Source of the DNA: Hymenobacter edaphi
GTDB taxonomy: Bacteria > Bacteroidota > Bacteroidia > Cytophagales > Hymenobacteraceae
Reading direction: 5' to 3'
Length of the DNA: 64,000 nucleotides
Assembly (NCBI RefSeq): GCF_003258365.1
Contig: NZ_QHKM01000002.1
Span: 640,268 to 704,267, forward strand
Part shown: one piece after another, positions 18,053-27,155 of the stretch
Layout: each line of letters begins with the position of its first letter
How positions within the stretch are numbered: the first letter of the stretch is position 1
Program-made: the position numbers and the translations under genes
Notes under the pieces: generated by a model
The model's input: the letters and a program-made list of their open reading frames with translations, nothing else
What the model was told of the DNA's origin: nothing
Databases searched by the model: none

Positions 18053-18072
18053 CGGGCAGGGGCGGCGCCTGG

Positions 18073-21000
18073 TTAGCGGCGGATTTCCAGCCAGCCCTTG
18101 GCCGTGCGGCCTTCCGCGTCGGCCAGGTGGTAATAATAGATGCCGTCGGGCAGCTTGTCGCCGCCGTTGCCCCTCACCCCGCCGGCCCAGTCGTTTTGGT
18201 AGTTCTGGGTTTCGTACACCAGGTTGCCCCAGCGCGAGAAGACCTTGATGGCGACCGGCAGGCAGCTCAGGCGCTGCTCAAACGTGTCGTTCTGTCCGTC
18301 GCCGTTCGGGGTGATGATGTTCGGAATAAACGGGCTGCCGACGTACACCGGGGCGAAGCGCGTGGTCGAGGAGCAGGAGGAGTTGTAGCGGGCCGTGAAC
18401 CGGACCTGGTATTTCCCCGGCTTGGCGTACACGTGCGTCGGAAACTGCTCGGTGCTCTGCACCACGTCGTCCCGCTCCGCGTCGCCGAAATTCCACTCGT
18501 AGCTGCTGGCGTAGAGCAGGTCGTGGTTGAAGGTGTGCGTAAACGGCGCCAGGCCGGTGTAAGAGGGCAGGTCTTCGCCGGGGCGGGGCTTCAGCGGGCA
18601 GGTGGGCAGGTCGAACACCTGGTTGGTGCGGTCTTCGGGCACCAGCATCACGCGCAGCTGGGCCGCGTTCAGGCAGCCGGTGGTGGCGCGGTAGGTGTAA
18701 GTGAGCATCACCGGGCCGCTGCTGCCGGGCACCGGGGTATACTGGCCGTCGGGCGTGCAGCCGGGGCCGCTCCAGGTGCCGCCCAGGGGGGAGCCCTGCA
18801 GGCGGTAGCCGCCGCGCTGGAAGGAGCACAGGGCCGTGTCGCGGCCGGCCACCACCACGGGCAGGTTGTTGACCAGGATGCGCTGCGTGGCCGAGCCGCA
18901 CTGCAGCGCGGGCAGGTCGTAGCGCACGGTATGGGTGCCCGGGCCCGCCGCCCGCGGGCTGAACTGGTCGCCGGTGACGCCCGGGCCGCTCCAGGTGCCC
19001 CCGCTCACGGTGGCCGTCAGGCGAATGGGGGCTTCGTCGAGGCAGATCTGCGGGGGCAGGGCAAACGTGACCGGCGTAATGGGCAGCACCGTCATGTTCA
19101 GGGTGCTGGTGGTGACGCAGGTGCCGGTGCTGGCGACGGTGTACGTCAGCGGGTGCACGCCCACGGCGGCCGGGCCGGGCGCGAAGGTGTAGCCCGCCGC
19201 CGCCGAGCCCGTCACGCCGGTGCCCGCCCAGGTGCCGCCCGCTGGCGAGCCGCCCAGGCGCAGCGGAGCCGCGTCCACGCAGATGCTCTGGTTGGGGCCG
19301 GCCACCGCCACGTTCATGCCGAAGTCAATCTTGAAGGCGGCGTTGTTGCAGTTCGAGGCCCCGTTGCTGGCGGAGTAGGCGCCGGCCCCGGGCGGAATCG
19401 GGAAGCTCGACGAGCCGCCGCAGCCCCCGCACACGGCCTGGTACACGAAGCCGCGGCGGTCGAAGCGCGAGGTGCCGCCGTCGACGTGCTCCTCGTTGCT
19501 GCCGCCGAAGTAAGTAGCGTATTCCAGCGAGGCGGCGTAGGGCGCCAGCTGCATCAGGTAGAAGTCGTTGCCGTCGGTGGTGCGCTGAATGGCGTTGCTG
19601 GTCACGGGCAGGCCGCGGGTGTCCTCGTTGCCGTAGCTGCCGCCGTTGATGTCGCCGCCCCAGCCGCAGATGTAAATCCGCTCGCACTGATCCACCAGGA
19701 AGGCCGTGGGCGAAATGTCGGGGTTGCTGCGGCCGGTGCCGAAGGCCGTGCTCAGCACCGCGCTGCTCAGGTCGGGCGCCAGCTTGTTGATAAACTGCCG
19801 GCCGTTGGCGTTGGCGTACACGTTGCCCACGATGGGCCACTGGCCGCGCGTCTGGCCCAGGGCGTACACCCCGCCCTGCCCGTCGAGCTGCAGAAAATAC
19901 ACCTCGTCGTGCTGGCCGGTGCCCAGGTAGCTCACGCGCCGGGCCTGGTAGCCGCTGCCCGCGCTGGGCGAGAGCCGGGCAATGTAGCCGTCGACGCCGC
20001 CGAACAGGCTGGCCTGGTAGGCGCCGGTGGTGGGGCCCAGGTCGGTGCTGGTGGTGCCGCCGCCGATGTAAATGTCGCGGGCCGCGTTGATCTGAATGGA
20101 GTAGGCCGCATCGGCACCCGCGCCGCCGAAGTAGCTGGAAAAGGTGAGGGCGCTGAGCGTGGGCGAGAGGCGGGCCACCACCGCGTCGTAGAGGCCGCCG
20201 CGGTGGCTGGTCTGCACCGCCCCCACCAGCGGAAAGTTGGTCGACGCGGTGCTGCTGGCAATGTACACGTTGTCGTCGCTGTCCACGGTGATGTCGCCGC
20301 GGAACTGGTCGCCGTAGTTGTGCACCAGCTGGTTAAACGAGCCGGTGGTCGTCAGCAGGCCGTCGTTGCCGGTGCCGCCCAGGAAGGTCGAGCCCACCAG
20401 GCCCGCGCCGTTGCCGCTCAGGCGCGTCACCACGATGTCGGAGCCGGCGGTGTAGCTGATGCCGCTCAGCGGCACGAAGCCCGGCCCGCCCTCGAAGTGC
20501 TGGTCGAAGCCGTTGCCCGTCACGGGGTAAGTGGGGGAGGAGGTCGTGCCCAGAATCAGCAGGTCGCCCTGGCTGTTCACCACCAGGCTGTGGGGCACAT
20601 CGGCGCCGGCGCCGCCGATATAGGTGGCCCACAGGCGCGAGGCGCTGCCGCTGACGGCGGTGTTGTACTTGATGATGGCCATGTCGACCACGCCGCCAAA
20701 GGAGGTGTCGAAGGCGCCCGGGCTGGTGGGGTAGCCGGTGGCGAAGGTGATGCCGCCGGAGTACATGTTGCCTTGCTGGTCGTAGGTGGCCGTGAAGCCC
20801 CAGTTATCGGCCGTCGAGCCCGTAAACGAGGAAAAAACCACGGTCGGGTCGATGGTCAGCGGACGCAGGTGGTCGTAGCGGCCCAGCTCGAAGCGCACCT
20901 CGCGGCCCTGCAGCACGTAGCGGCAGCTCACCGGCTGCTGCCGGCCATTGGCGTCGAGCTGCCAAGCCTGCGGGGCCAGCTCCGTGACGGTGCCCACCGA

Positions 21001-21594
21001 GGTGCCTACCTCCAGCACGCCGTCGGGGCGCAGGCGCAGCTGGTCGGCCCCGTCGTAGCGCAGGCGGATGCGGCCGGCGTCGGCCCGGGCGGCCAGCTCA
21101 AAGTCGTATTCCAGCTGGCCCTGGCGGTTTTCGTAGAGGTGCGCGTCGATGCCGGCCCACAGGCCCTGGTAGCGCAGCTCGCGGTAGCCGCCCACGCCCG
21201 AAGTCCAGCGCTTGGCGTCGTTGCCGAGCAGGTAGTTGCGCACCTCGCCGGTGGGCAGGGTGGGCTGCAGGACGGCGCCGCTGCGGGCCCCCACGAAGCG
21301 CATGCTGTAGGCGTGGCCGTGCAGCTTGTCGGCGGCGGCGGCGCCTTCCTTGCCGTGGCGGTGGTGGGCCGCCAGCTGCTGCGGGTCGACGAAGGAATAG
21401 GTCAGGCCCGCGGCTTCCACGAACAGGCGGCCGGCGGGCAGCGGGGCGGCGTAGCGGACGCGGCTGTCCCACTGGCCTTTGTTCTCGATGAACTCCAGGC
21501 TGCGGGTGGGCGGCTCGCTGCGGGCCTGCGCCAGGGTGGGGAGGGTCAACAGGCTGAGCAGCACCGCCGCCCGGCCAAGGATAGAGAGAAACAT
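18073..21594 (-). CDS. Giant secreted protein with gliding-motility (CHU_C, T9SS type B) C-terminal domain, copy 2
   Basis: 1173 residues from MFLSILGRAAVLLSLLTLPT, chosen over upstream codons because it opens the signal peptide (cut before QARSE). The architecture matches the downstream copy: FIENKGQWDSRVRY N-terminal domain, SBBP-like propeller with WATYIGGAGADVPHSLVV and SSYFGGAGADAAYSIQ repeats, Ig-like repeats GGTWAGTG, GGTWSGPG (three), a PKD-like YEWNFGDAERDDVV, and the C-terminal domain IPNIITPNGDGQNDTF...VFSRWGNLVYET...GWLEIRR. The C-terminal domain is the type B signal for type IX secretion. It is probably exposed on the surface. Confidence 0.87.
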   Translation of the reverse strand: MFLSILGRAAVLLSLLTLPTLAQARSEPPTRSLEFIENKGQWDSRVRYAAPLPAGRLFVEAAGLTYSFVDPQQLAAHHRHGKEGAAAADKLHGHAYSMRFVGARSGAVLQPTLPTGEVRNYLLGNDAKRWTSGVGGYRELRYQGLWAGIDAHLYENRQGQLEYDFELAARADAGRIRLRYDGADQLRLRPDGVLEVGTSVGTVTELAPQAWQLDANGRQQPVSCRYVLQGREVRFELGRYDHLRPLTIDPTVVFSSFTGSTADNWGFTATYDQQGNMYSGGITFATGYPTSPGAFDTSFGGVVDMAIIKYNTAVSGSASRLWATYIGGAGADVPHSLVVNSQGDLLILGTTSSPTYPVTGNGFDQHFEGGPGFVPLSGISYTAGSDIVVTRLSGNGAGLVGSTFLGGTGNDGLLTTTGSFNQLVHNYGDQFRGDITVDSDDNVYIASSTASTNFPLVGAVQTSHRGGLYDAVVARLSPTLSALTFSSYFGGAGADAAYSIQINAARDIYIGGGTTSTDLGPTTGAYQASLFGGVDGYIARLSPSAGSGYQARRVSYLGTGQHDEVYFLQLDGQGGVYALGQTRGQWPIVGNVYANANGRQFINKLAPDLSSAVLSTAFGTGRSNPDISPTAFLVDQCERIYICGWGGDINGGSYGNEDTRGLPVTSNAIQRTTDGNDFYLMQLAPYAASLEYATYFGGSNEEHVDGGTSRFDRRGFVYQAVCGGCGGSSSFPIPPGAGAYSASNGASNCNNAAFKIDFGMNVAVAGPNQSICVDAAPLRLGGSPAGGTWAGTGVTGSAAAGYTFAPGPAAVGVHPLTYTVASTGTCVTTSTLNMTVLPITPVTFALPPQICLDEAPIRLTATVSGGTWSGPGVTGDQFSPRAAGPGTHTVRYDLPALQCGSATQRILVNNLPVVVAGRDTALCSFQRGGYRLQGSPLGGTWSGPGCTPDGQYTPVPGSSGPVMLTYTYRATTGCLNAAQLRVMLVPEDRTNQVFDLPTCPLKPRPGEDLPSYTGLAPFTHTFNHDLLYASSYEWNFGDAERDDVVQSTEQFPTHVYAKPGKYQVRFTARYNSSCSSTTRFAPVYVGSPFIPNIITPNGDGQNDTFEQRLSCLPVAIKVFSRWGNLVYETQNYQNDWAGGVRGNGGDKLPDGIYYYHLADAEGRTAKGWLEIRR

Positions 21595-21680
21595 GGGACG
21601 GTAATCGTGTATCACCCCGAAGGTACAACGAAACCAGCGCGTTCGTGCCCGGCTCACCCGATCGTGTGATTGGCGTCGAA

Positions 21681-22820
21681 ATGCGTCGTAGGTTTGCGGC
21701 TTCACGGTTTGGTTGGTATCCGGTGCGTCGTTCATTTGCATTCAAGCTCACGCTGCTCACGCTGGCCTGGCTCGTTCTGGCCATAGGGTGCATGCAAGTG
21801 CCGACAAGGTTGCTTTGGCCCGCCGCTTTTGGGGCCCTCACGCTGCCCGCGGCCCTGGCCGCGAATGGTGGGTGGCTGATTTACTGGCTGATGCGCCGCT
21901 GGCCGGTGGCCCTGCTGCCGCTGGCCGCGCTGCTGCTCGGCTGGCCGCACCTGCAGCGCGGGCTGGCCCTGCACCTGCCCGCGGCCCCGCCGCCCGCCGA
22001 TTCGGTGTCGGTGCGCGTGATTAGCGCCAACGTGCGGATTTTCAACGTGTACCCCCAGCTGCGCGACCCGGACCTGGCCTCCACCAAGACCATGATTCGC
22101 TACCTGGCCGACAGCCCGGCCGACGTGCTCTGCCTGCAGGAGTTCTACACCGAGCCCCGGCCCACGCAGGACGGCACCGTGTTCAACACGGAGCGGCAGC
22201 TCGGCAAAATGAGTGAGCGGCGGGCGTTTGTGTCGACCACGCTCACCAACCGCGTCGGCGCCAAGTTCGGGCTGGCCATCTTTTCGCGCTTTCCCATCGT
22301 GCGCCGCGGCGTCATTCAGTTCGGGCGCCTCACCCAGAACCACGCCATGTGGGCCGACCTGCGCCTGCCCCAGGGCGACACGGTGCGCGTGTTCAACGCC
22401 CACCTGCAGAGCATGAGCATGGCCGAGCAGGACATCGTGGACAGCTACAGCAGCAAGGCGGGCTTCAAGGCCAAGAGCATTGGGCTGCTGCGGCGCTTCA
22501 AGCGCGGCATGGTGCAGCGCAGCGTGCAGGTCGATACGCTGGTCGGGCGCATCGAGCGCAGCCCCTATCCGGTGCTGCTCTGCGCCGACCTGAACGATTT
22601 GCCCTACAGCTACAGCTACGACCAGCTGGCCGACCACCTGCAGAACGCCTGGGCTACGGTGGGCCTGGGCGTGGGCGCCACCTACAACGGCAAGCTGCCC
22701 CTGCTGCGCATCGACCAGCAGTTTGCCGGCCCGCAGTTCCGGGTGCTGGGCTGCCGCGTGCGCCGCGACATGCCGTATTCCGACCACTTTCCGGTGGAAG
22801 CGGAGTATCGATTGAGATGA
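21681..22820 (+). CDS. Membrane-anchored endonuclease/exonuclease/phosphatase family protein
   Basis: About 379 residues from the ATG at 21681; a GTG at 21723 (VRRSFAFKLTLL) is a strong alternative because TAGGTTTG at 21689-21696 looks like a -7 element. Three hydrophobic segments fill roughly residues 20-110 (LTLLTLAWLVLAIGCMQV, GALTLPAALAANGGWLIYWL, PVALLPLAALLLGW). The DNase I-like domain follows: VISANVRIFNVYP, CLQEFYTEP (metal Glu), FGLAIFSRFPI, VFNAHLQSM (His), LLCADLNDLPYSYSYD and a final YSDHFPV (catalytic Asp-His). It could act on nucleic acid or phospholipid head groups at the membrane. Divergent from the giant paralogues. Confidence 0.85.
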   Translation: MRRRFAASRFGWYPVRRSFAFKLTLLTLAWLVLAIGCMQVPTRLLWPAAFGALTLPAALAANGGWLIYWLMRRWPVALLPLAALLLGWPHLQRGLALHLPAAPPPADSVSVRVISANVRIFNVYPQLRDPDLASTKTMIRYLADSPADVLCLQEFYTEPRPTQDGTVFNTERQLGKMSERRAFVSTTLTNRVGAKFGLAIFSRFPIVRRGVIQFGRLTQNHAMWADLRLPQGDTVRVFNAHLQSMSMAEQDIVDSYSSKAGFKAKSIGLLRRFKRGMVQRSVQVDTLVGRIERSPYPVLLCADLNDLPYSYSYDQLADHLQNAWATVGLGVGATYNGKLPLLRIDQQFAGPQFRVLGCRVRRDMPYSDHFPVEAEYRLR

Positions 22821-22923
22821 GTAAAAGCGCACATGCGTAGAGCGTAGAGTAGAAAGGTTGCCCGCGAGCAAACATCCTGCCTATCTACCCGCTTACTGGT
22901 CTTCATCTACTCCCCCGACTCAC

Positions 22924-22931
22924 TACCTTTG
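22924..22931 (+). promoter_or_regulatory. cysS -7 element, close to the start codon
   Basis: TACCTTTG is an exact Bacteroidota -7 element and ends four bases before the cysS ATG, which would give a leaderless or nearly leaderless mRNA. No good -33 box is seen at 19-21 bases. Confidence 0.5.
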
Positions 22932-22935
22932 CCCC

Positions 22936-24438
22936 ATGCAACACCCACTGTCGCTCCACAACACGCTTACGCGCAAGAAAGAACCGTTTGTCCCCGTGCA
23001 CGCCCCCTTCGTGGGCGTGTACCTCTGCGGCCCGACGGTGTACAGCGAAGCGCACGTGGGCAACGCCCGCGGCCCGGTGGTGTTCGACGTGCTGACGCGC
23101 TACCTGCGCCAGTTGGGCTACTCGGTGCGCTACGTGCGCAACATCACCGATGTGGGCCACCTCGTGGGTGATGCCGACGAGGGCGAAGACAAAATCAGCA
23201 AGATGGCCCGGGCCCAGAAGCTGGAGCCCATGCAGGTGGCCCAGGACTACGCCAACCGCTACCGCCGCCACATGGAGGCCCTGGGCTGCCTGCCGCCCGA
23301 CATCGAGCCGCTGGCCACCGGCCACATCATCGAGCAGATTCAGATGATCGAGGAAATCATCCAGAACGGCTTCGCCTACGAGGTCAACGGCTCGGTGTAC
23401 TTCGACGTGCCCCGCTACAACGAGGCCGGCAACGGCTACGGCAAGCTCTCGGGCCGGGTGCCGGAGGAACTGCTCAGCGGCTCCCGCGACAACCTCGCCG
23501 GCCAGGACGAAAAGCGCAGCCCCCTGGACTTCGCGCTCTGGAAAAAGGCCGATGAGCGGCACCTGATGCGCTGGCCCTCGCCCTGGGGCGAAGGATTTCC
23601 CGGCTGGCACCTGGAATGCTCGGCCATGAGCCGCAAGTACCTCGGGCAGGTGTCCGACATCCACGGCGGTGGGCTGGATTTGATGTTTCCGCACCACGAG
23701 TGCGAAATAGCCCAGAGCCAGGCCAGCCACTCGCACACCGACGAGGCGCGGGTGTGGCTGCACAACAACATGATTACGGTGAACGGGCAGAAGATGAGCA
23801 AGTCGTTCGGCAACTTCATCACCATGTCGGAGCTGTTCGAAGGCCGCCACGCCTCCCTCTCGCAGGCCTACTCGCCCATGGTGGTGCGCTTTTTCCTGCT
23901 CCAGGCCCACTACCGCAGCACCGTCGACTTCAGCGACGAGGGCCTGAAGGCCGCCAGCAAGGGCTACCGCAAGCTGATGAACGGCCTGCGGCAGATCGAG
24001 CGGCTGCAGCTGCCCGAGGGCACCGAGCGCGCCGCCGATACCGCCGCGGCCGACGCGGAGCTGCGCAAGCTGGTGCAGGATTGCTACGCGGGCCTCAACG
24101 ACGACCTGAACACGGCCCGCGCCGTGGCGGCGCTGTTCAACCTGCTGCGCAAGTTCAACGGCTACTACAACCAGCCCGCCACGCTGGCCCAGGCAAGCGA
24201 AGCCGCCCTGCAGGAAGCCACCGCCGCCTACCGCACGCTGGTGGTCGACATTCTGGGCCTGCGCGACGAGCCCCGGGCCAACGCCGAGGAACTGCTGGGC
24301 CTCACGCTGCAGTTCTACGCCGAAGCCAAGTCGGCCAAGGACTACGCCAAAGTGGACACCATCCGGGCCGCGCTCAAGGAGCAGGGCATCCTGGTGAAAG
24401 ACACCAAGGCCGGCGTCGACTGGGCCTACGAAGAATAG
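22936..24438 (+). CDS. cysS: Cysteine--tRNA ligase
   Basis: 500 residues from [20 protein letters not shown], the family's usual N terminus; upstream in-frame codons were dropped. [18 protein letters not shown] (29-46) holds the zinc ligand Cys31 and the HIGH-equivalent HVGN (40-43). WHLECSAM and HHECEIAQ supply the remaining zinc ligands. KMSKSFGN (286-293) is the second ATP-binding signature. It charges tRNA-Cys with cysteine in the cytoplasm. Its product pool is the very signal that the poly-cysteine leader of metY at 36 kb would sense. It stands as a single transcription unit, with a large inverted repeat after the stop. Confidence 0.97.
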   Translation: MQHPLSLHNTLTRKKEPFVPVHAPFVGVYLCGPTVYSEAHVGNARGPVVFDVLTRYLRQLGYSVRYVRNITDVGHLVGDADEGEDKISKMARAQKLEPMQVAQDYANRYRRHMEALGCLPPDIEPLATGHIIEQIQMIEEIIQNGFAYEVNGSVYFDVPRYNEAGNGYGKLSGRVPEELLSGSRDNLAGQDEKRSPLDFALWKKADERHLMRWPSPWGEGFPGWHLECSAMSRKYLGQVSDIHGGGLDLMFPHHECEIAQSQASHSHTDEARVWLHNNMITVNGQKMSKSFGNFITMSELFEGRHASLSQAYSPMVVRFFLLQAHYRSTVDFSDEGLKAASKGYRKLMNGLRQIERLQLPEGTERAADTAAADAELRKLVQDCYAGLNDDLNTARAVAALFNLLRKFNGYYNQPATLAQASEAALQEATAAYRTLVVDILGLRDEPRANAEELLGLTLQFYAEAKSAKDYAKVDTIRAALKEQGILVKDTKAGVDWAYEE

Positions 24439-24441
24439 TTA

Positions 24442-24548
24442 GTAGCGCGAACGTTCAGTTCGCGTATCGTTGCCGGCGTCCGCCTCAAACCTGCGGCCGT
24501 CGGCAACAACCATCGTTCAACGATACGCGAACTGAACATTCGCGCTAC
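24442..24548. repeat. Long inverted repeat between cysS and the M28 gene
   Basis: Arms of 31 bases (24442-24472 and 24518-24548) pair with a single mismatch; each contains GCGAACGTTCAGTTCGCG-like sequence. The 45-base spacer has additional internal pairing (GTTGCCGGC with GTCGGCAAC). The right arm ends ten bases before the M28 start codon. Confidence 0.8.
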
Positions 24549-24557
24549 ATTCCCCCA

Positions 24558-25601
24558 ATGACCCGCAACTCCCTGCGCCTGCTGTGGCGCCCCGCCGCTT
24601 TGCTTGCCGCCACGGTGCTGCTCACGGCCTGCCCCGATAAGAAAACCACCACCGAAACCGCCGATGCCCCGGCCTCGACGGAAGATGCCCTGCGCAAGGC
24701 CCCGGCCTTCAACGCCGATTCGGCCTACCAGTTTACGGCCAAGCAGGTGAGCTTCGGGCCGCGGGTGCCCAACTCGGCCGCCCACGTGCAGTGCGGTGAC
24801 TGGCTGGTGGCCCGCTTCAAGGCCCTGGGCCTGCAGGTGCAGGAGCAGCCCTTCACGGCCATGGCCTTCGACGGCAAGCAGCTGCGCGGGCGCAACATCA
24901 TTGCCCGCTTTGCCCCGCAGGCGGCCCGCCGGGTGGCCCTGTTCGCGCACTGGGATACCCGCCCCTTCGCCGATAAGGACAAAGCCAAGCCCAACGCCCC
25001 GCTCGACGGGGCCAACGACGGCGCCTCGGGCGTGGCCGTGGCCCTGGAAATTGCCCGGCAGCTGGCCGCCCAGCCCGATTCGCTCACGCCCGCCGTCGGC
25101 GTCGACATCATCCTGTTCGACGCCGAAGACTACGGCTACGACTCCTCGACGCAGGCCAACCTGGAAAACAAGCTGGCCGGCGCGGGCGTGGAAAGCTGGT
25201 GCCTGGGCTCCCAGCACTGGGCCAAAAACCTGGTGCCTGCCGGCTACAAGGCCGAATACGGCATCCTGTTCGACATGGTGGGGGCCAAGGGCGCCCGGTT
25301 TTCGCGTGAGGAGCTGAGCCGGCAGCAGGCCAACGACGTGGTGGGCAAGCTCTGGTACAACGCCGGCCGCCTGGGCTACTCCGACTACTTCATTGCCCAG
25401 GATATGCCCGGCATCACCGACGACCACGTGTTCACCAACCAGGCCGGCGTGCGCACCGTCGACCTGATTGACCACGTGCCCTACGGCGACGAATTTTTCC
25501 CGGCCTACCACCACACCACCCAGGACAACATGAGCATCATCGACCGCAACACCCTGAAAGCGGTGGGCCAGACGGTGCTGCAGACCTTGTACCAGGAGTA
25601 G
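24558..25601 (+). CDS. M28-family lipoprotein, probable type II glutaminyl-peptide cyclotransferase
   Basis: 347 residues from MTRNSLRLLWRPAALLAATV; lipobox LLTAC puts the lipidated Cys at 25. The M28 fold shows ALFAHWDTRPFADK (about 134-147), the metal-site LDGANDGASGVAVAL (about 153-168, Asp ligand), ILFDAEDYGYDS (about 191-202, catalytic Glu and metal Asp) and FPAYHHTTQDN near residue 320 (His ligand). The single-zinc arrangement and AEDYG form resemble type II glutaminyl cyclases of Bacteroidota such as Porphyromonas, which cyclise N-terminal Gln of exported proteins. An aminopeptidase role is the alternative. Many exported proteins of this window expose Gln after signal cleavage. Confidence 0.82.
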   Translation: MTRNSLRLLWRPAALLAATVLLTACPDKKTTTETADAPASTEDALRKAPAFNADSAYQFTAKQVSFGPRVPNSAAHVQCGDWLVARFKALGLQVQEQPFTAMAFDGKQLRGRNIIARFAPQAARRVALFAHWDTRPFADKDKAKPNAPLDGANDGASGVAVALEIARQLAAQPDSLTPAVGVDIILFDAEDYGYDSSTQANLENKLAGAGVESWCLGSQHWAKNLVPAGYKAEYGILFDMVGAKGARFSREELSRQQANDVVGKLWYNAGRLGYSDYFIAQDMPGITDDHVFTNQAGVRTVDLIDHVPYGDEFFPAYHHTTQDNMSIIDRNTLKAVGQTVLQTLYQE

Positions 25602-25616
25602 CACGCGACAGACCGC

Positions 25617-25650
25617 AAAGCCCCGGCTGCGCCCGCAGCCGGGGCTTTTT
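25617..25650 (+). terminator. Intrinsic terminator after the M28 gene
   Basis: AAAGCCCCGGCTGC pairs with its complement around a four-base loop and is followed by a T run, 16 bases after the stop codon. Confidence 0.9.
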
Positions 25651-25696
25651 GCGTTATTGCGGCCTTATTCATGGTTCAGGTCACTCGTTGTATTCT

Positions 25697-27067
25697 ATGT
25701 CGCTTCGTTGCCTCTGGCTGCTGCCCGCGCTAGTTCTATTCGCTACGGCCCGGCCCCTGCGGGCGCAGCCCACCAAGTTTTTGTCGCCGGTGGTGGGTGC
25801 TTCGGCCATGTTTCAGCAAAAGGTCAGCCTGCGGGCCTACGCGGGCAAGCCCTGCCGGCTGTCGGCGCGCATGCGGGTGGATACCGCGCAGGTGGACGGG
25901 GGCAATGCCCGCATCGGGCTGCTGATGTTCGATGCGAAAAAGCGCATCTTGGGCGGGCTGAACATGGGCAACAAGCCCGTGCGCAGCGCGGCCTGGCAAA
26001 CCTATACCGTGCAGGGGCAGCTGGCCAAGCAGGTGGATACGGTGGCGGTGGTGGGCATCCAGTACCTCAACGGCACGTTCGAGTACGACGACTTCGTGCT
26101 GGAAGTGGAAGCGCAGCCGGGCCAGTGGCAGCGCGTGGAGCTGCGCAACGCCGGCTTCGAGCAAAGCGCCCCCGGCCCCGCTGCCGGCCTGCCCACAATC
26201 GGCTGGAAGCCGATAACGCGCATGGTGGGCTTCGGCTACGAAGTGGCGGAAACGGCGCCCGGCCAGCGAATTCTGCAGGTGACGGGCCGCGGCATCGTGC
26301 GCTACGGCCGCAATGCCCGCGCCGGCCACTACGCCACCGTCAACGGCGTGAAGCTCTACTACGAAACCTACGGGCAGGGCGAGCCGCTGCTGCTGCTGCA
26401 CGGCAACGGCGAATCCATTCAGTCCTTTGCCAACCAGATCGGGGCTCTGGCCGAGCATTACCGCGTTATTGCCGTCGACACGCGCGGGCACGGGCAATCG
26501 GGCAACGAAAAGCGGGCCTACACCTACGACCTGTTTGCCGACGACATGCGCGCCCTGCTCGACACGCTCCGGCTGCCCGCGGCCCACGTGGTCGGCTGGA
26601 GCGACGGGGGCAATACCGGCCTGAGCCTGGCCACGCGCTACCCCACGCGGGTGCTGAGCCTGGTGACGATGGGCGCCAACCTGTACTGCGACAAAACCGC
26701 CGTGGAGGCCAAAACCCTGCGCGAAGTGCGGCTGATTCACGCCGCGGGCCTGGTGCTCGGCCCGTTTAAGCCCAACTTCCGGCGGGCGCGGCGGCTGAGC
26801 ACCCTGCTGCTGAAGTACCCGCAGATGCGGCCGGCGCAGCTCAGCGCCGTGCAGGCGCCCGCGCTGGTGCTGGCCGGCGAAAAGGACGTCATCTTGGAGC
26901 CCCACTCGCGGCTGATTGCCAGCAACATCAAGGGCAGCCAGCTGCATATCTTCCCCGGCCTCACGCACTACGCCCCGCAGGAAGACCGCACGCGGTTCAA
27001 CGAAGTGGTGCTGGCCTTTCTGCAGCAGCTGCCGCCGGCCGGTGGCAAGGCGCGCCGCGCCGAATAG
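25697..27067 (+). CDS. Secreted alpha/beta hydrolase with N-terminal beta-sandwich domain
   Basis: 456 residues from MSLRCLWLLPALVLFATARP, a signal peptide cut before QPTKF. Residues 25-205 look like a carbohydrate-binding-type beta sandwich (ARMRVDTAQVDGGNARIGLL, WQTYTVQGQL). Residues 210-456 are an alpha/beta hydrolase: LLLLHGNGESIQSF (oxyanion), VVGWSDGGNTGLSLA with nucleophile Ser302, AGEKDVILE (acid) and PGLTHYAPQED (His). The substrate is unknown; an ester or peptide in the periplasm is plausible. It precedes two esterase-like genes on the same strand, without obvious operon spacing. Confidence 0.84.
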   Translation: MSLRCLWLLPALVLFATARPLRAQPTKFLSPVVGASAMFQQKVSLRAYAGKPCRLSARMRVDTAQVDGGNARIGLLMFDAKKRILGGLNMGNKPVRSAAWQTYTVQGQLAKQVDTVAVVGIQYLNGTFEYDDFVLEVEAQPGQWQRVELRNAGFEQSAPGPAAGLPTIGWKPITRMVGFGYEVAETAPGQRILQVTGRGIVRYGRNARAGHYATVNGVKLYYETYGQGEPLLLLHGNGESIQSFANQIGALAEHYRVIAVDTRGHGQSGNEKRAYTYDLFADDMRALLDTLRLPAAHVVGWSDGGNTGLSLATRYPTRVLSLVTMGANLYCDKTAVEAKTLREVRLIHAAGLVLGPFKPNFRRARRLSTLLLKYPQMRPAQLSAVQAPALVLAGEKDVILEPHSRLIASNIKGSQLHIFPGLTHYAPQEDRTRFNEVVLAFLQQLPPAGGKARRAE

Positions 27068-27155
27068 CAGGAGCGGCTAGTAGGAGCGGGCGCGGCATAA
27101 CCAGTACCCCGGCCAAACGCGTACCTTAAGCCCGCAACCGACCTGCTGCCTGCCA

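Noticed and set aside
18127..21669. 3.5-kb plus-strand open frame opposite the second giant paralogue
   Set aside because: The high GC content keeps the opposite frame free of stops; the protein is repetitive Ala/Gly/Val/His with no domain, whereas the minus strand shows SBBP, Ig and CHU_C domains.
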